Shown: one piece after another, positions 38,902-50,177 of the stretch
Numbering within the stretch: position 1 is the stretch's first letter
How the letters are laid out: the number at the start of each line of letters is the position of its first letter
Assembly: GCA_932521035.1 (NCBI GenBank)
Contig: OW051495.1
Location: 1 to 64,000 of the forward strand
Source: Oscheius dolichura
Lineage: Eukaryota > Nematoda > Chromadorea > Rhabditida > Rhabditidae
Reading direction: 5' to 3'
DNA: 64,000 nt
Program-made: the position numbers and the translations under genes
The notes under the pieces: generated by a model
What the model saw: the letters and a program-made list of their open reading frames with translations, nothing else
Database searches by the model: none
Told to the model about the DNA's origin: nothing

Positions 38902-39651
38902 GTGAATCCATCCATACGACTTTTGGACAAAGTGAATCTATCCATACGACTTTTGGACAAAGTGAATCCATCCATACGACTTTTGGACAAAGTGAATCCA
39001 TCCATACGACTTTTGGACAAAGTGAATCCATCCACACGACTTTTGGACAAAGTGAATCCTTCAAACTCTTCCGTAAAAAACTCCTAGTGAATCCATCCAT
39101 ACGACTTTTGGACAAAGTGAATCCTTCAAACTCTTCCGTAAAAAACTCCTAGTGAATCCATCCATACAATTTTTGGACAAAGTGAATCCATCCATACGAC
39201 TTTTGGACAAAGTGAATCCATCCACACGACTTTTGGACAAAGTGAATCCATCCATACGACTTTTGGACAAAGTGAATCCATCCACACGACTTTTGGACAA
39301 AGTGAATCCTTCAAACTCTTCCGTAAAAAACTCCTAGTGAATCCATCCATACGACTTTTGGACAAAGTGAATCCTTCAAACTCTTCCGTAAAAAACTCCT
39401 AGTGAATCCATCCATACAATTTTTGGACAAAGTGAATCCATCCATACGACTTTTGGACAAAGTGAATCCATCCACACGACTTTTGGACAAAGTGAATCCA
39501 TCCATACGACTTTTGGACAAAGTGAATCCATCCACACGACTTTTGGACAAAGTGAATCCTTCAAACTCTTCCGTAAAAAACTCCTAGTGAATCCATCCAT
39601 ACGACTTTTGGACAAAGTGAATCCTTCAAACTCTTCCGTAAAAAACTCCTA
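38902..39651. repeat. Three tandem 250-bp sub-repeats (5 A, B, 1 A, B)
   Basis: Copies at 38902-39151, 39152-39401 and 39402-39651. The second and third appear identical: first unit ACAATTTTT, third and fifth units CACACGAC. The first differs, with a GAATCTATCC second unit. The equivalent place in the upstream 3,331-bp copy has two (35571-36070). This is a fresh local expansion by one sub-repeat. Confidence 0.9.
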
Positions 39652-40166
39652 GTGAATCCATCCATACAATTTTTGGACAAAGTGAATCCATCCATACGAC
39701 TTTTGGACAAAGTGAATCCACCCAAACGACTTTTGGACAATGTGAATCCATCCATACGACTTTTGGACAAAGTGAATCCACCCATACGACTTTTGGACAA
39801 AGTGAATCCACCCATACGACTTTTGGACAAAGTGAATCCATCCATACGACTTTTGGACAAAGTGAATCCATCCATACGACTTTTGGACAGAGTGAATCCA
39901 TCCATACGACTTTTGGACAAAGTGAATCCATCCATACGACTTTTGGACAAAGTGAATCCTTCAAACTCTTCCGTAAAAAACTCCTAGTGAATCCATCCAT
40001 ACGACTTTTGGACAAAGTGAATCCATCCATACGACTTTTGGACAGAGTGAATCCATCCATACGACTTTTGGACAGAGTGAATCCATCCATACGACTTTTG
40101 GACAGAGTGAATCCATCCATACGACTTTTGGACAAAGTGAATCCATCCATACGACTTTTGGACAGA

Positions 40167-40197
40167 GTGAATCGAATCCATACGACTTTTGGACAAA
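40167..40197. repeat. 31-bp A unit with GAATCGAATCC junction (copy II)
   Basis: Same odd unit as at 36836-36866 and exactly 3,331 bp downstream of it. Because it moves the frame by one base, unusually long open frames run through this point in both copies. Confidence 0.92.
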
Positions 40198-41002
40198 GTG
40201 AATCCATCCACACGACTTTTGGACAAAGTGAATCCACCCAAACGGCTTTTGGACAGAGTGAATCCTTCAAACTCTTCCGTAAAAAACTCCTAGTGAATCC
40301 ATCCATACAATTTTTGGACAAAGTGAATCCATCCATACGACTTTTGGACAAAGTGAATCCATCCATACGACTTTTGGACAAAGTGAATCCATCCATACGA
40401 CTTTTGGACAAAGTGAATCCATCCATACGACTTTTGGACAAAGTGAATCCATCCATACGACTTTTGGACAAAGTGAATCCATCCATACGACTTTTGGACA
40501 AAGTGAATCCATCCATACGACTTTTGGACAAAGTGAATCCATCCATACGACTTTTGGACAGAGTGAATCCATCCATACGACTTTTGGACAAAGTGAATCC
40601 TTCAAACTCTTCCGTAAAAAACTCCTAGTGAATCCATCCATACGACTTTTGGACAAAGTGAATCCATCCATACGACTTTTGGACAAAGTGAATCCTTCAA
40701 ACTCTTCCGTAAAAAACTCCTAGTGAATCCATCCATACGACTTTTGGACAAAGTGAATCCATCCATACGACTTTTGGACAAAGTGAATCCTTCAAACTCT
40801 TCCGTAAAAAACTCCTAGTGAATCCATCCATACGACTTTTGGACAAAGTGAATCTATCCATACGACTTTTGGACAAAGTGAATCCATCCATACGACTTTT
40901 GGACAAAGTGAATCCATCCATACGACTTTTGGACAAAGTGAATCCATCCACACGACTTTTGGACAAAGTGAATCCTTCAAACTCTTCCGTAAAAAACTCC
41001 TA

Positions 41003-41687
41003 GTGAATCCATCCATACGACTTTTGGACAAAGTGAATCCTTCAAACTCTTCCGTAAAAAACTCCTAGTGAATCCATCCATACAATTTTTGGACAAAGTG
41101 AATCCATCCATACGACTTTTGGACAAAGTGAATCCATCCACACGACTTTTGGACAAAGTGAATCCTTCAAACTCTTCCGTAAAAAACTCCTAGTGAATCC
41201 ATCCATACGACTTTTGGACAAAGTGAATCCTTCAAACTCTTCCGTAAAAAACTCCTAGTGAATCCATCCATACAATTTTTGGACAAAGTGAATCCATCCA
41301 TACGACTTTTGGACAAAGTGAATCCATCCACACGACTTTTGGACAAAGTGAATCCTTCAAACTCTTCCGTAAAAAACTCCTAGTGAATCCATCCATACGA
41401 CTTTTGGACAAAGTGAATCCACCCAAACGACTTTTGGACAAAGTGAATCCACCCAAACGACTTTTGGACAAAGTGAATCCACCCAAACGACTTTTGGACA
41501 AAGTAAATCCATCCATACGACTTTTGGACAAAGTGAATCGATCCATACGACTTTTGGACAAAGTGAATCCATCCATACGACTTTTGGACAAAGTGAATCC
41601 ATCCATACGACTTTTGGACAAAGTGAATCCATCCACACGACTTTTGGACAAAGTGAATCCTTCAAACTCTTCCGTAAAAAACTCCTA
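41003..41687. repeat. Domain gamma, copy 1 (190-bp sub-repeats)
   Basis: Runs 1,3,1,3,9. The pair 1,3 makes a 190-bp block present twice in tandem (41003-41192 and 41193-41382). The 9-run has three consecutive CCCAAACGAC units and a GAATCGATCC unit. The equivalent runs at 58214 and 63274 have 7 units with only one CCCAAACGAC, while 59519 has three. That is a two-unit difference inside otherwise matching runs. Confidence 0.9.
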
Positions 41688-44582
41688 GTGAATCCATCCA
41701 TACGACTTTTGGACAAAGTGAATCCATCCATACGACTTTTGGACAAAGTGAATCCATCCATACGACTTTTGGACAAAGTGAATCCATCCATACGACTTTT
41801 GGACAAAGTGAATCCATCCATACGACTTTTGGACAAAGTGAATCCATCCATACGACTTTTGGACAAAGTGAATCCATCCATACGACTTTTGGACAAAGTG
41901 AATCCATCCATACGACTTTTGGACAAAGTGAATCCACCCATACGACTTTTGGACAAAGTGAATCCACCCATACGACTTTTGGACAAAGTGAATCCACCCA
42001 TACGACTTTTGGACAGAGTGAATCCTTCAAACTCTTCCGTAAAGAACTCCTAGTGAATCCATCCATACAATTTTTGGACAAAGTGAATCCATCCATACGA
42101 CTTTTGGACAAAGTGAATCCATCCATACGACTTTTGGACAAAGTGAATCCATCCATACGACTTTTGGACAAAGTGAATCCATCCATACGACTTTTGGACA
42201 AAGTGAATCCACCCAAACGACTTTTGGACAGAGTGAATCCTTCAAACTCTTCCGTAAAAAACTCCTAGTCTATCCATCCATACAATTTTTGGACAAAGTG
42301 AATCCATCCATACGACTTTTGGACAAAGTGAATCCTTCAAACTCTTCCGTAAAAAACTCCTAGTGAATCCATCCATACGACTTTTGGACAAAGTGAATCC
42401 ATCCATACGACTTTTGGACAAAGTGAATCCATCCATACGACTTTTGGACAAAGTGAATCCATCCATACGACTTTTGGACAAAGTGAATCCATCCATACGA
42501 CTTTTGGACAAAGTGAATCCATCCATACGACTTTTGGACAAAGTGAATCCATCCATACGACTTTTGGACAAAGTGAATCCATCCATACGACTTTTGGACA
42601 AAGTGAATCCACCCATACGACTTTTGGACAAAGTGAATTCATCCATACGACTTTTGGACAAAGTGAGTCCATCCATACGACTTTTGGACAAAGTGAATCC
42701 ATCCACACGACTTTTGGACAAAGTGAATCCACCCATACGACTTTTGGACAAAGTGAATCCATCCACACGACTTTTGGACACAGTGAATCCATCCATACGA
42801 CTTTTGGACAAAGTGAATCCACCCATACGACTTTTGGACAAAGTGAATCCATCCATACGTCTTTTGGACAAAGTGAATCCACCCATACGACTTTTGGACA
42901 AAGTGAATCCATCCATACGACTTTTGGACAAAGTGAATCCATCCACACGACTTTTGGACAAAGTGAATCCACCCATACGACTTTTGGACAGAGTGAATCC
43001 TTCAAACTCTTCCGTAAAAAACTCCTAGTCTATCCATCCATACAATTTTTGGACAAAGTGAATCCACCCATACGACTTTTGGACAGAGTGAATCCTTCAA
43101 ACTCTTCCTTAAAAAACTCCTAGTCTATCCATCCATACAATTTTTGGACAAAGTGAATCCATCCATACGACTTTTGGACATAGTGAATCCTTCAAACTCT
43201 TCCTTAAAAAACTCCTAGTCTATCCATCCATACAATTTTTGGACAAAGTGAATCCATCCATACGACTTTTGGACAGAGTGAATCCTTCAAACTCTTCCGT
43301 AAAAAACTCCTAGTGAATCCATCCATACAATTTTTGGACAAAGTGAATCCATCCATACGACTTTTGGACAAAGTGAATCCACCCAAACGGCTTTTGGACA
43401 GAGTGAATCCTTCAAACTCTTCCGTAAAAAACTCCTAGTCTATCCATCCATACAATTTTTGGACAAAGTGAATCCATCCATACAATTTTTGGACAAAGTG
43501 AATCCATCCATACGACTTTTGGACAGAGTGAATCCACCCATACGACTTTTGTACAAGGTGAATCCATCCACACGACTTTTGGACAAAGTGAATCCATCCA
43601 TACGACTTTTGGACAAAGTGAATCCATCCATACGACTTTTGGACAAAGTGAATCCATCCATACGACTTTTGGACAAAGTGAATCCATCCATACGACTTTT
43701 GGACAAAGTGAATCCACCCAAACGGCTTTTGGACAGAGTGAATCCTTCAAACTCTTCCGTAAAAAACTCCTAGTCTATCCATCCATACAATTTTTGGACA
43801 AAGTGAATCCATCCATACAATTTTTGGACAAAGTGAATCCATCCATACGACTTTTGGACAGAGTGAATCCACCCATACGACTTTTGCACAAGGTGAATCC
43901 ATCCACACGACTTTTGGACAAAGTGAATCCATCCATACGACTTTTGGACAAAGTGAATCCATCCATACGACTTTTGGACAAAGTGAATCCATCCATACGA
44001 CTTTTGGACAAAGTGAATCCACCCAAACGGCTTTTGGACAGAGTGAATCCTTCAAACTCTTCCGTAAAAAACTCCTAGTGAATCCATCCATACAATTTTT
44101 GGACAAAGTGAATCCATCCATACGACTTTTGGACAGAGTGAATCCTTCAAACTCTTCCGTAAAAAACTCCTAGTCTATCCATCCATACAATTTTTGGACA
44201 AAGTGAATCCACCCAAACGACTTTTGGACAATGTGAATCCTTCAAACTCTTCCGTAAAAAACTCCTAGTGAATCCATCCATACAATTTTTGGACAAAGTG
44301 AATCCATCCATACGACTTTTGGACAAGGTGAATCCATCCATACGACTTTTGGACAAAGTGAATCCTTCAAACTCTTCCGTAAAAAACTCCTAGTGAATCC
44401 ATCCATACGACTTTTGGACAAAGTGAATCCACCCAAACGACTTTTGGACAATGTGAATCCTTCAAACTCTTCCGTAAAAAACTCCTAGTGAATCCATCCA
44501 TGCGACTTTTGGACAAAGTGAATCCATCCATACGACTTTTGGACAGAGTGAATCCTTCAAACTCTTCCGTAAAAAACTCCTA
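41688..44582. repeat. Domain delta, copy 1
   Basis: Runs 11,6,2,21,2,2,2,3,10,9,2,2,3,2,2. Markers: B with AAAGAA (42018), a 21-unit run with GAGTCC (42664) and GGACACAGT (42776) units, three CTTCCG/CTTCCTT-type B units in close series, and a unit with GGACATAGT (43180). The first part (to about 43.3 kb) is duplicated at 59824-61543 with offset 18,136. The 10- and 9-runs at 43438 and 43773 are near copies of each other, with TTTTGTACAAGG and TTTTGCACAAGG variants at the same place. Confidence 0.9.
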
Positions 44583-47500
44583 GTGAATCCATCCATACGA
44601 CTTTTGGACAAAGTGAATCCATCCATACGACTTTTGGACAAAGTGAATCCATCCATACGACTTTTGGACAAAGTGAATCCACCCATACGACTTTTGGACA
44701 AAGTGAATCGATCCATACGACTTTTGGACAAAGTGAATCCATCCATACGACTTTTGGACAAAGTGAATCCATCCATACGACTTTTGGACAAAGTGAATCC
44801 ACCCATACGACTTTTGGACAAAGTGAATCCATCCATACGATTTTTGGACAGAGTGAATCCTTCAAACTCTTCCGTAAAAAACTCCTAGTGATTCCATCCA
44901 TACAATTTTTGGACAAAGTGAATCCATCCATACGACTTTTGGACAGAGTGAATCCACCCATACGACTTTTGGACAAAGTGAATCCATCCATACGACTTTT
45001 GGACAAAGTGAATCCATCCATACGACTTTTGGACAAAGTGAATCCATCCATACGACTTTTGGACAAAGTGAATCCATCCATACGACTTTTGGACAGAGTG
45101 AATCCATCCATACGACTTTTGGACAGAGTGAATCCATCCATACGACTTTTGGACAAAGTGAATCCATCCACACGACTTTTGGACAATGTGAATCCTTCAA
45201 ACTCTTCCGTAAAAAACTCCTAGTGAATCCATCCATACAATTTTTGGACAAAGTGAATCCATCCATACGACTTTTGGACAAAGTGAATCCATCCATACGA
45301 CTTTTGGACAAAGTGAATCCTTCAAACTCTTCCGTAAAAAACTCCTAGTGAATCCATCCATACGACTTTTGGACAAAGTGAATCCTTCAAACTCTTCCGT
45401 AAAAAACTCCTAGTGAATCCATCCATACAATTTTTGGACAAAGTGAATCCACCCATACGACTTTTGGACAAAGTGAATCCATCCATACGACTTTTGGACA
45501 GAGTGAATCCATCCATACGACTTTTGGACAGAGTGAATCCATCCATACGACTTTTGGACAAAGTGAATCCATCCACACGACTTTTGGACAATGTGAATCC
45601 TTCAAACTCTTCCGTAAAAAACTCCTAGTGAATCCATCCATACAATTTTTGGACAAAGTGAATCCATCCATACGACTTTTGGACAAAGTGAATCCATCCA
45701 TACGACTTTTGGACAAAGTGAATCCTTCAAACTCTTCCGTAAAAAACTCCTAGTGAATCCATCCATACGACTTTTGGACAAAGTGAATCCTTCAAACTCT
45801 TCCGTAAAAAACTCCTAGTGAATCCATCCATACGACTTTTGGACAAAGTGAATCCATCCATACGACTTTTGGACAGAGTGAATCCTTCAAACTCTTCCGT
45901 AAAAAACTCCTAGTGAATCCATCCATACGACTTTTGGACAAAGTGAATCCATCCATACGACTTTTGGACAAAGTGAATCCATCCATACGACTTTTGGACA
46001 AAGTGAATCCACCCATACGACTTTTGGACAAAGTGAATCCATCCATACGACTTTTGGACAAAGTGAATCCATCCATACGACTTTTGGACAAAGTGAATCC
46101 TTCAAGCTCTTCCGTAAAAAACTCCTAGTGAATCCACCCAAACGACTTTTGGACAATGTGAATCCTTCAAACTCTTCCGTAAAAAACTCCTAGTGAATCC
46201 ATCCATACGACTTTTGGACAGAGTGAATCCTTCAAACTCTTCCGTAAAAAACTCCTAGTGAATCCATCCATACGACTTTTGGACAAAGTGAATCCATCCA
46301 TACGACTTTTGGACAAAGTGAATCCATCCATACGACTTTTGGACAAAGTGAATCCACCCATACGACTTTTGGACAAAGTGAATCCATCCATACGACTTTT
46401 GGACAAAGTGAATCCATCCATACGACTTTTGGACAAAGTGAATCCATCCATACGACTTTTGGACAAAGTGAATCCACCCATACGACTTTTGGACAAAGTC
46501 AATCCATCCATACGATTTTTGGACAGAGTGAATCCTTCAAACTCTTCCGTAAAAAACTCCTAGTGATTCCATCCATACGACTTTTGGACAAAGTGAATCC
46601 ACCCATACGACTTTTGGACAAAGTGAATCCATCCATACGACTTTTGGACAAAGTGAATCCATCCATACGACTTTTGGACAAAGTGAATCCATCCATACGA
46701 CTTTTGGACAAAGTGAATCCATCCATACGACTTTTGGACAGAGTGAATCCATCCATACGACTTTTGGACAGAGTGAATCCATCCATACGACTTTTGGACA
46801 AAGTGAATCCATCCACACGACTTTTGGACAATGTGAATCCTTCAAACTCTTCCGTAAAAAACTCCTAGTGAATCCATCCATACAATTTTTGGACAAAGTG
46901 AATCCATCCATACGACTTTTGGACAAAGTGAATCCATCCATACGACTTTTGGACAAAGTGAATCCTTCAAACTCTTCCGTAAAAAACTCCTAGTGAATCC
47001 ATCCATACGACTTTTGGACAAAGTGAATCCTTCAAACTCTTCCGTAAAAAACTCCTAGTGAATCCATCCATACGACTTTTGGACAAAGTGAATCCATCCA
47101 TACGACTTTTGGACAGAGTGAATCCTTCAAACTCTTCCGTAAAAAACTCCTAGTGAATCCATCCATACGACTTTTGGACAAAGTGAATCCATCCATACGA
47201 CTTTTGGACAAAGTGAATCCATCCATACGACTTTTGGACAAAGTGAATCCACCCATACGACTTTTGGACAAAGTGAATCCATCCATACGACTTTTGGACA
47301 AAGTGAATCCATCCATACGACTTTTGGACAAAGTGAATCCTTCAAACTCTTCCGTAAAAAACTCCTAGTGAATCCACCCAAACGACTTTTGGACAATGTG
47401 AATCCTTCAAACTCTTCCGTAAAAAACTCCTAGTGAATCCATCCATACGACTTTTGGACAGAGTGAATCCTTCAAACTCTTCCGTAAAAAACTCCTAGTG

Positions 47501-50177
47501 AATCCATCCATACGACTTTTGGACAAAGTGAATCCATCCATACGACTTTTGGACAAAGTGAATCCATCCATACGACTTTTGGACAAAGTGAATCCACCCA
47601 TACGACTTTTGGACAAAGTGAATCCATCCATACGACTTTTGGACAAAGTGAATCCATCCATACGACTTTTGGACAAAGTGAATCCATCCATACGACTTTT
47701 GGACAAAGTGAATCCACCCATACGACTTTTGGACAAAGTGAATCCATCCATACGATTTTTGGACAGAGTGAATCCTTCAAACTCTTCCGTAAAAAACTCC
47801 TAGTGATTCCATCCATACAATTTTTGGACAAAGTGAATCCATCCATACGACTTTTGGACAGAGTGAATCCACCCATACGACTTTTGGACAAAGTGAATCC
47901 ATCCATACGACTTTTGGACAAAGTGAATCCATCCATACGACTTTTGGACAAAGTGAATCCATCCATACGACTTTTGGACAGAGTGAATCCTTCAAACTCT
48001 TCCGTAAAAAACTCCTAGTGAATCCATCCATACGACTTTTGGACAAAGTGAATCCATCCATACGACTTTTGGACAAAGTGAATCCATCCATACGACTTTT
48101 GGACAAAGTGAATCCACCCATACGACTTTTGGACAAAGTGAATCCATCCATACGACTTTTGGACAAAGTGAATCCATCCATACGACTTTTGGACAAAGTG
48201 AATCCATCCATACGACTTTTGGACAAAGTGAATCCACCCATACGACTTTTGGACAAAGTGAATCCATCCATACGATTTTTGGACAGAGTGAATCCTTCAA
48301 ACTCTTCCGTAAAAAACTCCTAGTGATTCCATCCATACAATTTTTGGACAAAGTGAATCCATCCATACGACTTTTGGACAGAGTGAATCCACCCATACGA
48401 CTTTTGGACAAAGTGAATCCATCCATACGACTTTTGGACAAAGTGAATCCATCCATACGACTTTTGGACAAAGTGAATCCATCCATACGACTTTTGGACA
48501 AAGTGAATCCATCCATACGACTTTTGGACAAAGTGTATCCATCCATACGACTTTTGGACAAAGTGAATCCATCCATACGACTTTTGGACAAAGTGAATCC
48601 ACCCAAACGACTTTTGGACAAAGTGAATCCTTCAAACTCTTCCGTAAAAAACTCCTAGTCTATCCATCCATACAATTTTTGGACAAAGTGAATCCATCCA
48701 TACGACTTTTGGACAAAGTGAATCCATCCATACGACTTTTGGACAAAGTGAATCCATCCATACGACTTTTGGACAAAGTGAATCCATCCACACGACTTTT
48801 GGACAAAGTGAATCCATCCATACGACTTTTGGACAAAGTGAATCCATCCATACGACTTTTGGACAAAGTGAATCCATCCATACGACTTTTGGACAAAGTG
48901 AATCCATCCATACGACTTTTGGACAAAGTGAATCCATCCATACGACTTTTGGACAAAGTGAATCCATCCATACGACTTTTGGACAAAGTGAATCCATCCA
49001 TACGACTTTTGGACAAAGTGAATCCACCCAAACGACTTTTGGACAAAGTGAATCCTTCAAACTCTTCCGTAAAAAACTCCTAGTCTATCCATCCATACAA
49101 TTTTTGGACAAAGTGAATCCATCCATACGACTTTTGGACAAAGTGAATCCATCCATACGACTTTTGGACAAAGTGAATCCATCCATACGACTTTTGGACA
49201 AAGTGAATCCATCCATACGACTTTTGGACAAAGTGAATCCATCCATACGACTTTTGGACAAAGTGAATCCATCCATACGACTTTTGGACAAAGTGAATCC
49301 ATCCATACGACTTTTGGACAGAGTGAATCCATCCATACGACTTTTGGACAGAGTGAATCCATCCATACGACTTTTGGACAAAGTGAATCCATCCATACGA
49401 CTTTTGGACAAAGTGAATCCTTCAAACTCTTCCGTAAAAAACTCCTAGTCTATCCATCCATACGACTTTTGGACAAAGTGAATCCATCCATACGACTTTT
49501 GGACAAAGTGAATCCATCCATACGACTTTTGGACAAAGTGAATCCACCCATACGACTTTTGGACAAAGTGAATCCATCCATACGACTTTTGGACAAAGTG
49601 AATCCATCCATACGACTTTTGGACAAAGTGAATCCATCCATACGACTTTTGGACAAAGTGAATCCACCCATACGACTTTTGGACAAAGTGAATCCATCCA
49701 TACGATTTTTGGACAGAGTGAATCCTTCAAACTCTTCCGTAAAAAACTCCTAGTGATTCCATCCATACAATTTTTGGACAAAGTGAATCCATCCATACGA
49801 CTTTTGGACAGAGTGAATCCACCCATACGACTTTTGGACAAAGTGAATCCATCCATACGACTTTTGGACAAAGTGAATCCATCCATACGACTTTTGGACA
49901 AAGTGAATCCATCCATACGACTTTTGGACAAAGTGAATCCATCCATACGACTTTTGGACAAAGTGAATCCATCCATACGACTTTTGGACAAAGTGAATCC
50001 ATCCATACGACTTTTGGACAAAGTGAATCCATCCATACGACTTTTGGACAAAGTGAATCCATCCATACGACTTTTGGACAAAGTGAATCCATCCATACGA
50101 CTTTTGGACAAAGTGAATCCACCCAAACGACTTTTGGACAAAGTGAATCCTTCAAACTCTTCCGTAAAAAACTCCTA
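44583..50177. repeat. Domain epsilon, copy 2
   Basis: Runs 9,10,3,1,6,3,1,2,6,1,1,9,9,3,1,2,6,1,1,9,6,9,10,13,11,9,13. Bases 45.9-47.1 kb match 13.2-14.4 kb at offset 32,697, including the CAAGC B (46093) and GTGATTCC (46563). After that the offset is 32,137, because epsilon1's extra 8,3,1,2 block (560 bp) is absent here. The GGGAATCC marker is absent too, so it arose in the epsilon1 lineage. GTGATTCC begins runs at 44888, 46563, 47803, 48323 and 49753. A private GTGTATCC unit lies near 48533. Confidence 0.9.

Larger units (their letters stand above)
37482..40627. repeat. 3,331-bp tandem duplication, copy II (3,146 bp)
   Basis: Runs 2,2,5,1,10,5,11,2,5,1,5,1,5,1,10,9,10. It matches copy I at offset 3,331 through most of its length and lacks the final 5-run with its B (185 bp), which explains 3,331 minus 3,146. 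It includes three tandem 250-bp 5,1 sub-repeats at 38902-39651, where copy I has two. Confidence 0.9.
26381..41002. repeat. Domain beta, copy 2 (expanded)
   Basis: Runs 11,9,10,2,2,4,1,10,9,10,2,2,5,1,10,6,10,2,10,7,10,2,10,2,2,5,1,10,9,10,2,2,7,10,2,10, then 2,2,5,1,10,5,11,2,5,1,5,1,7,3,6,9,10,5, then 2,2,5,1,10,5,11,2,5,1,5,1,5,1,10,9,10, then 2,2,5. The 1,415-bp cycle is intact at 31536-32950 and shortened elsewhere (1,385 bp at 27386-28770; 1,325 bp at 28771-30095). At about 14.6 kb it is twice the length of beta1 and over ten times beta3, so this domain has been the most active in copy-number change. Confidence 0.92.

Noticed and set aside
39626-40591. Longest reverse-strand open frame (321 codons) with SKSRMDGFTL and CPKVVWMDSL repeats
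   Set aside because: Its length comes from one frame of B being open on this strand plus the frame shift of the 31-bp unit at 40167. The same frames recur throughout with different lengths set only by run lengths. There is no evidence of selection on protein.
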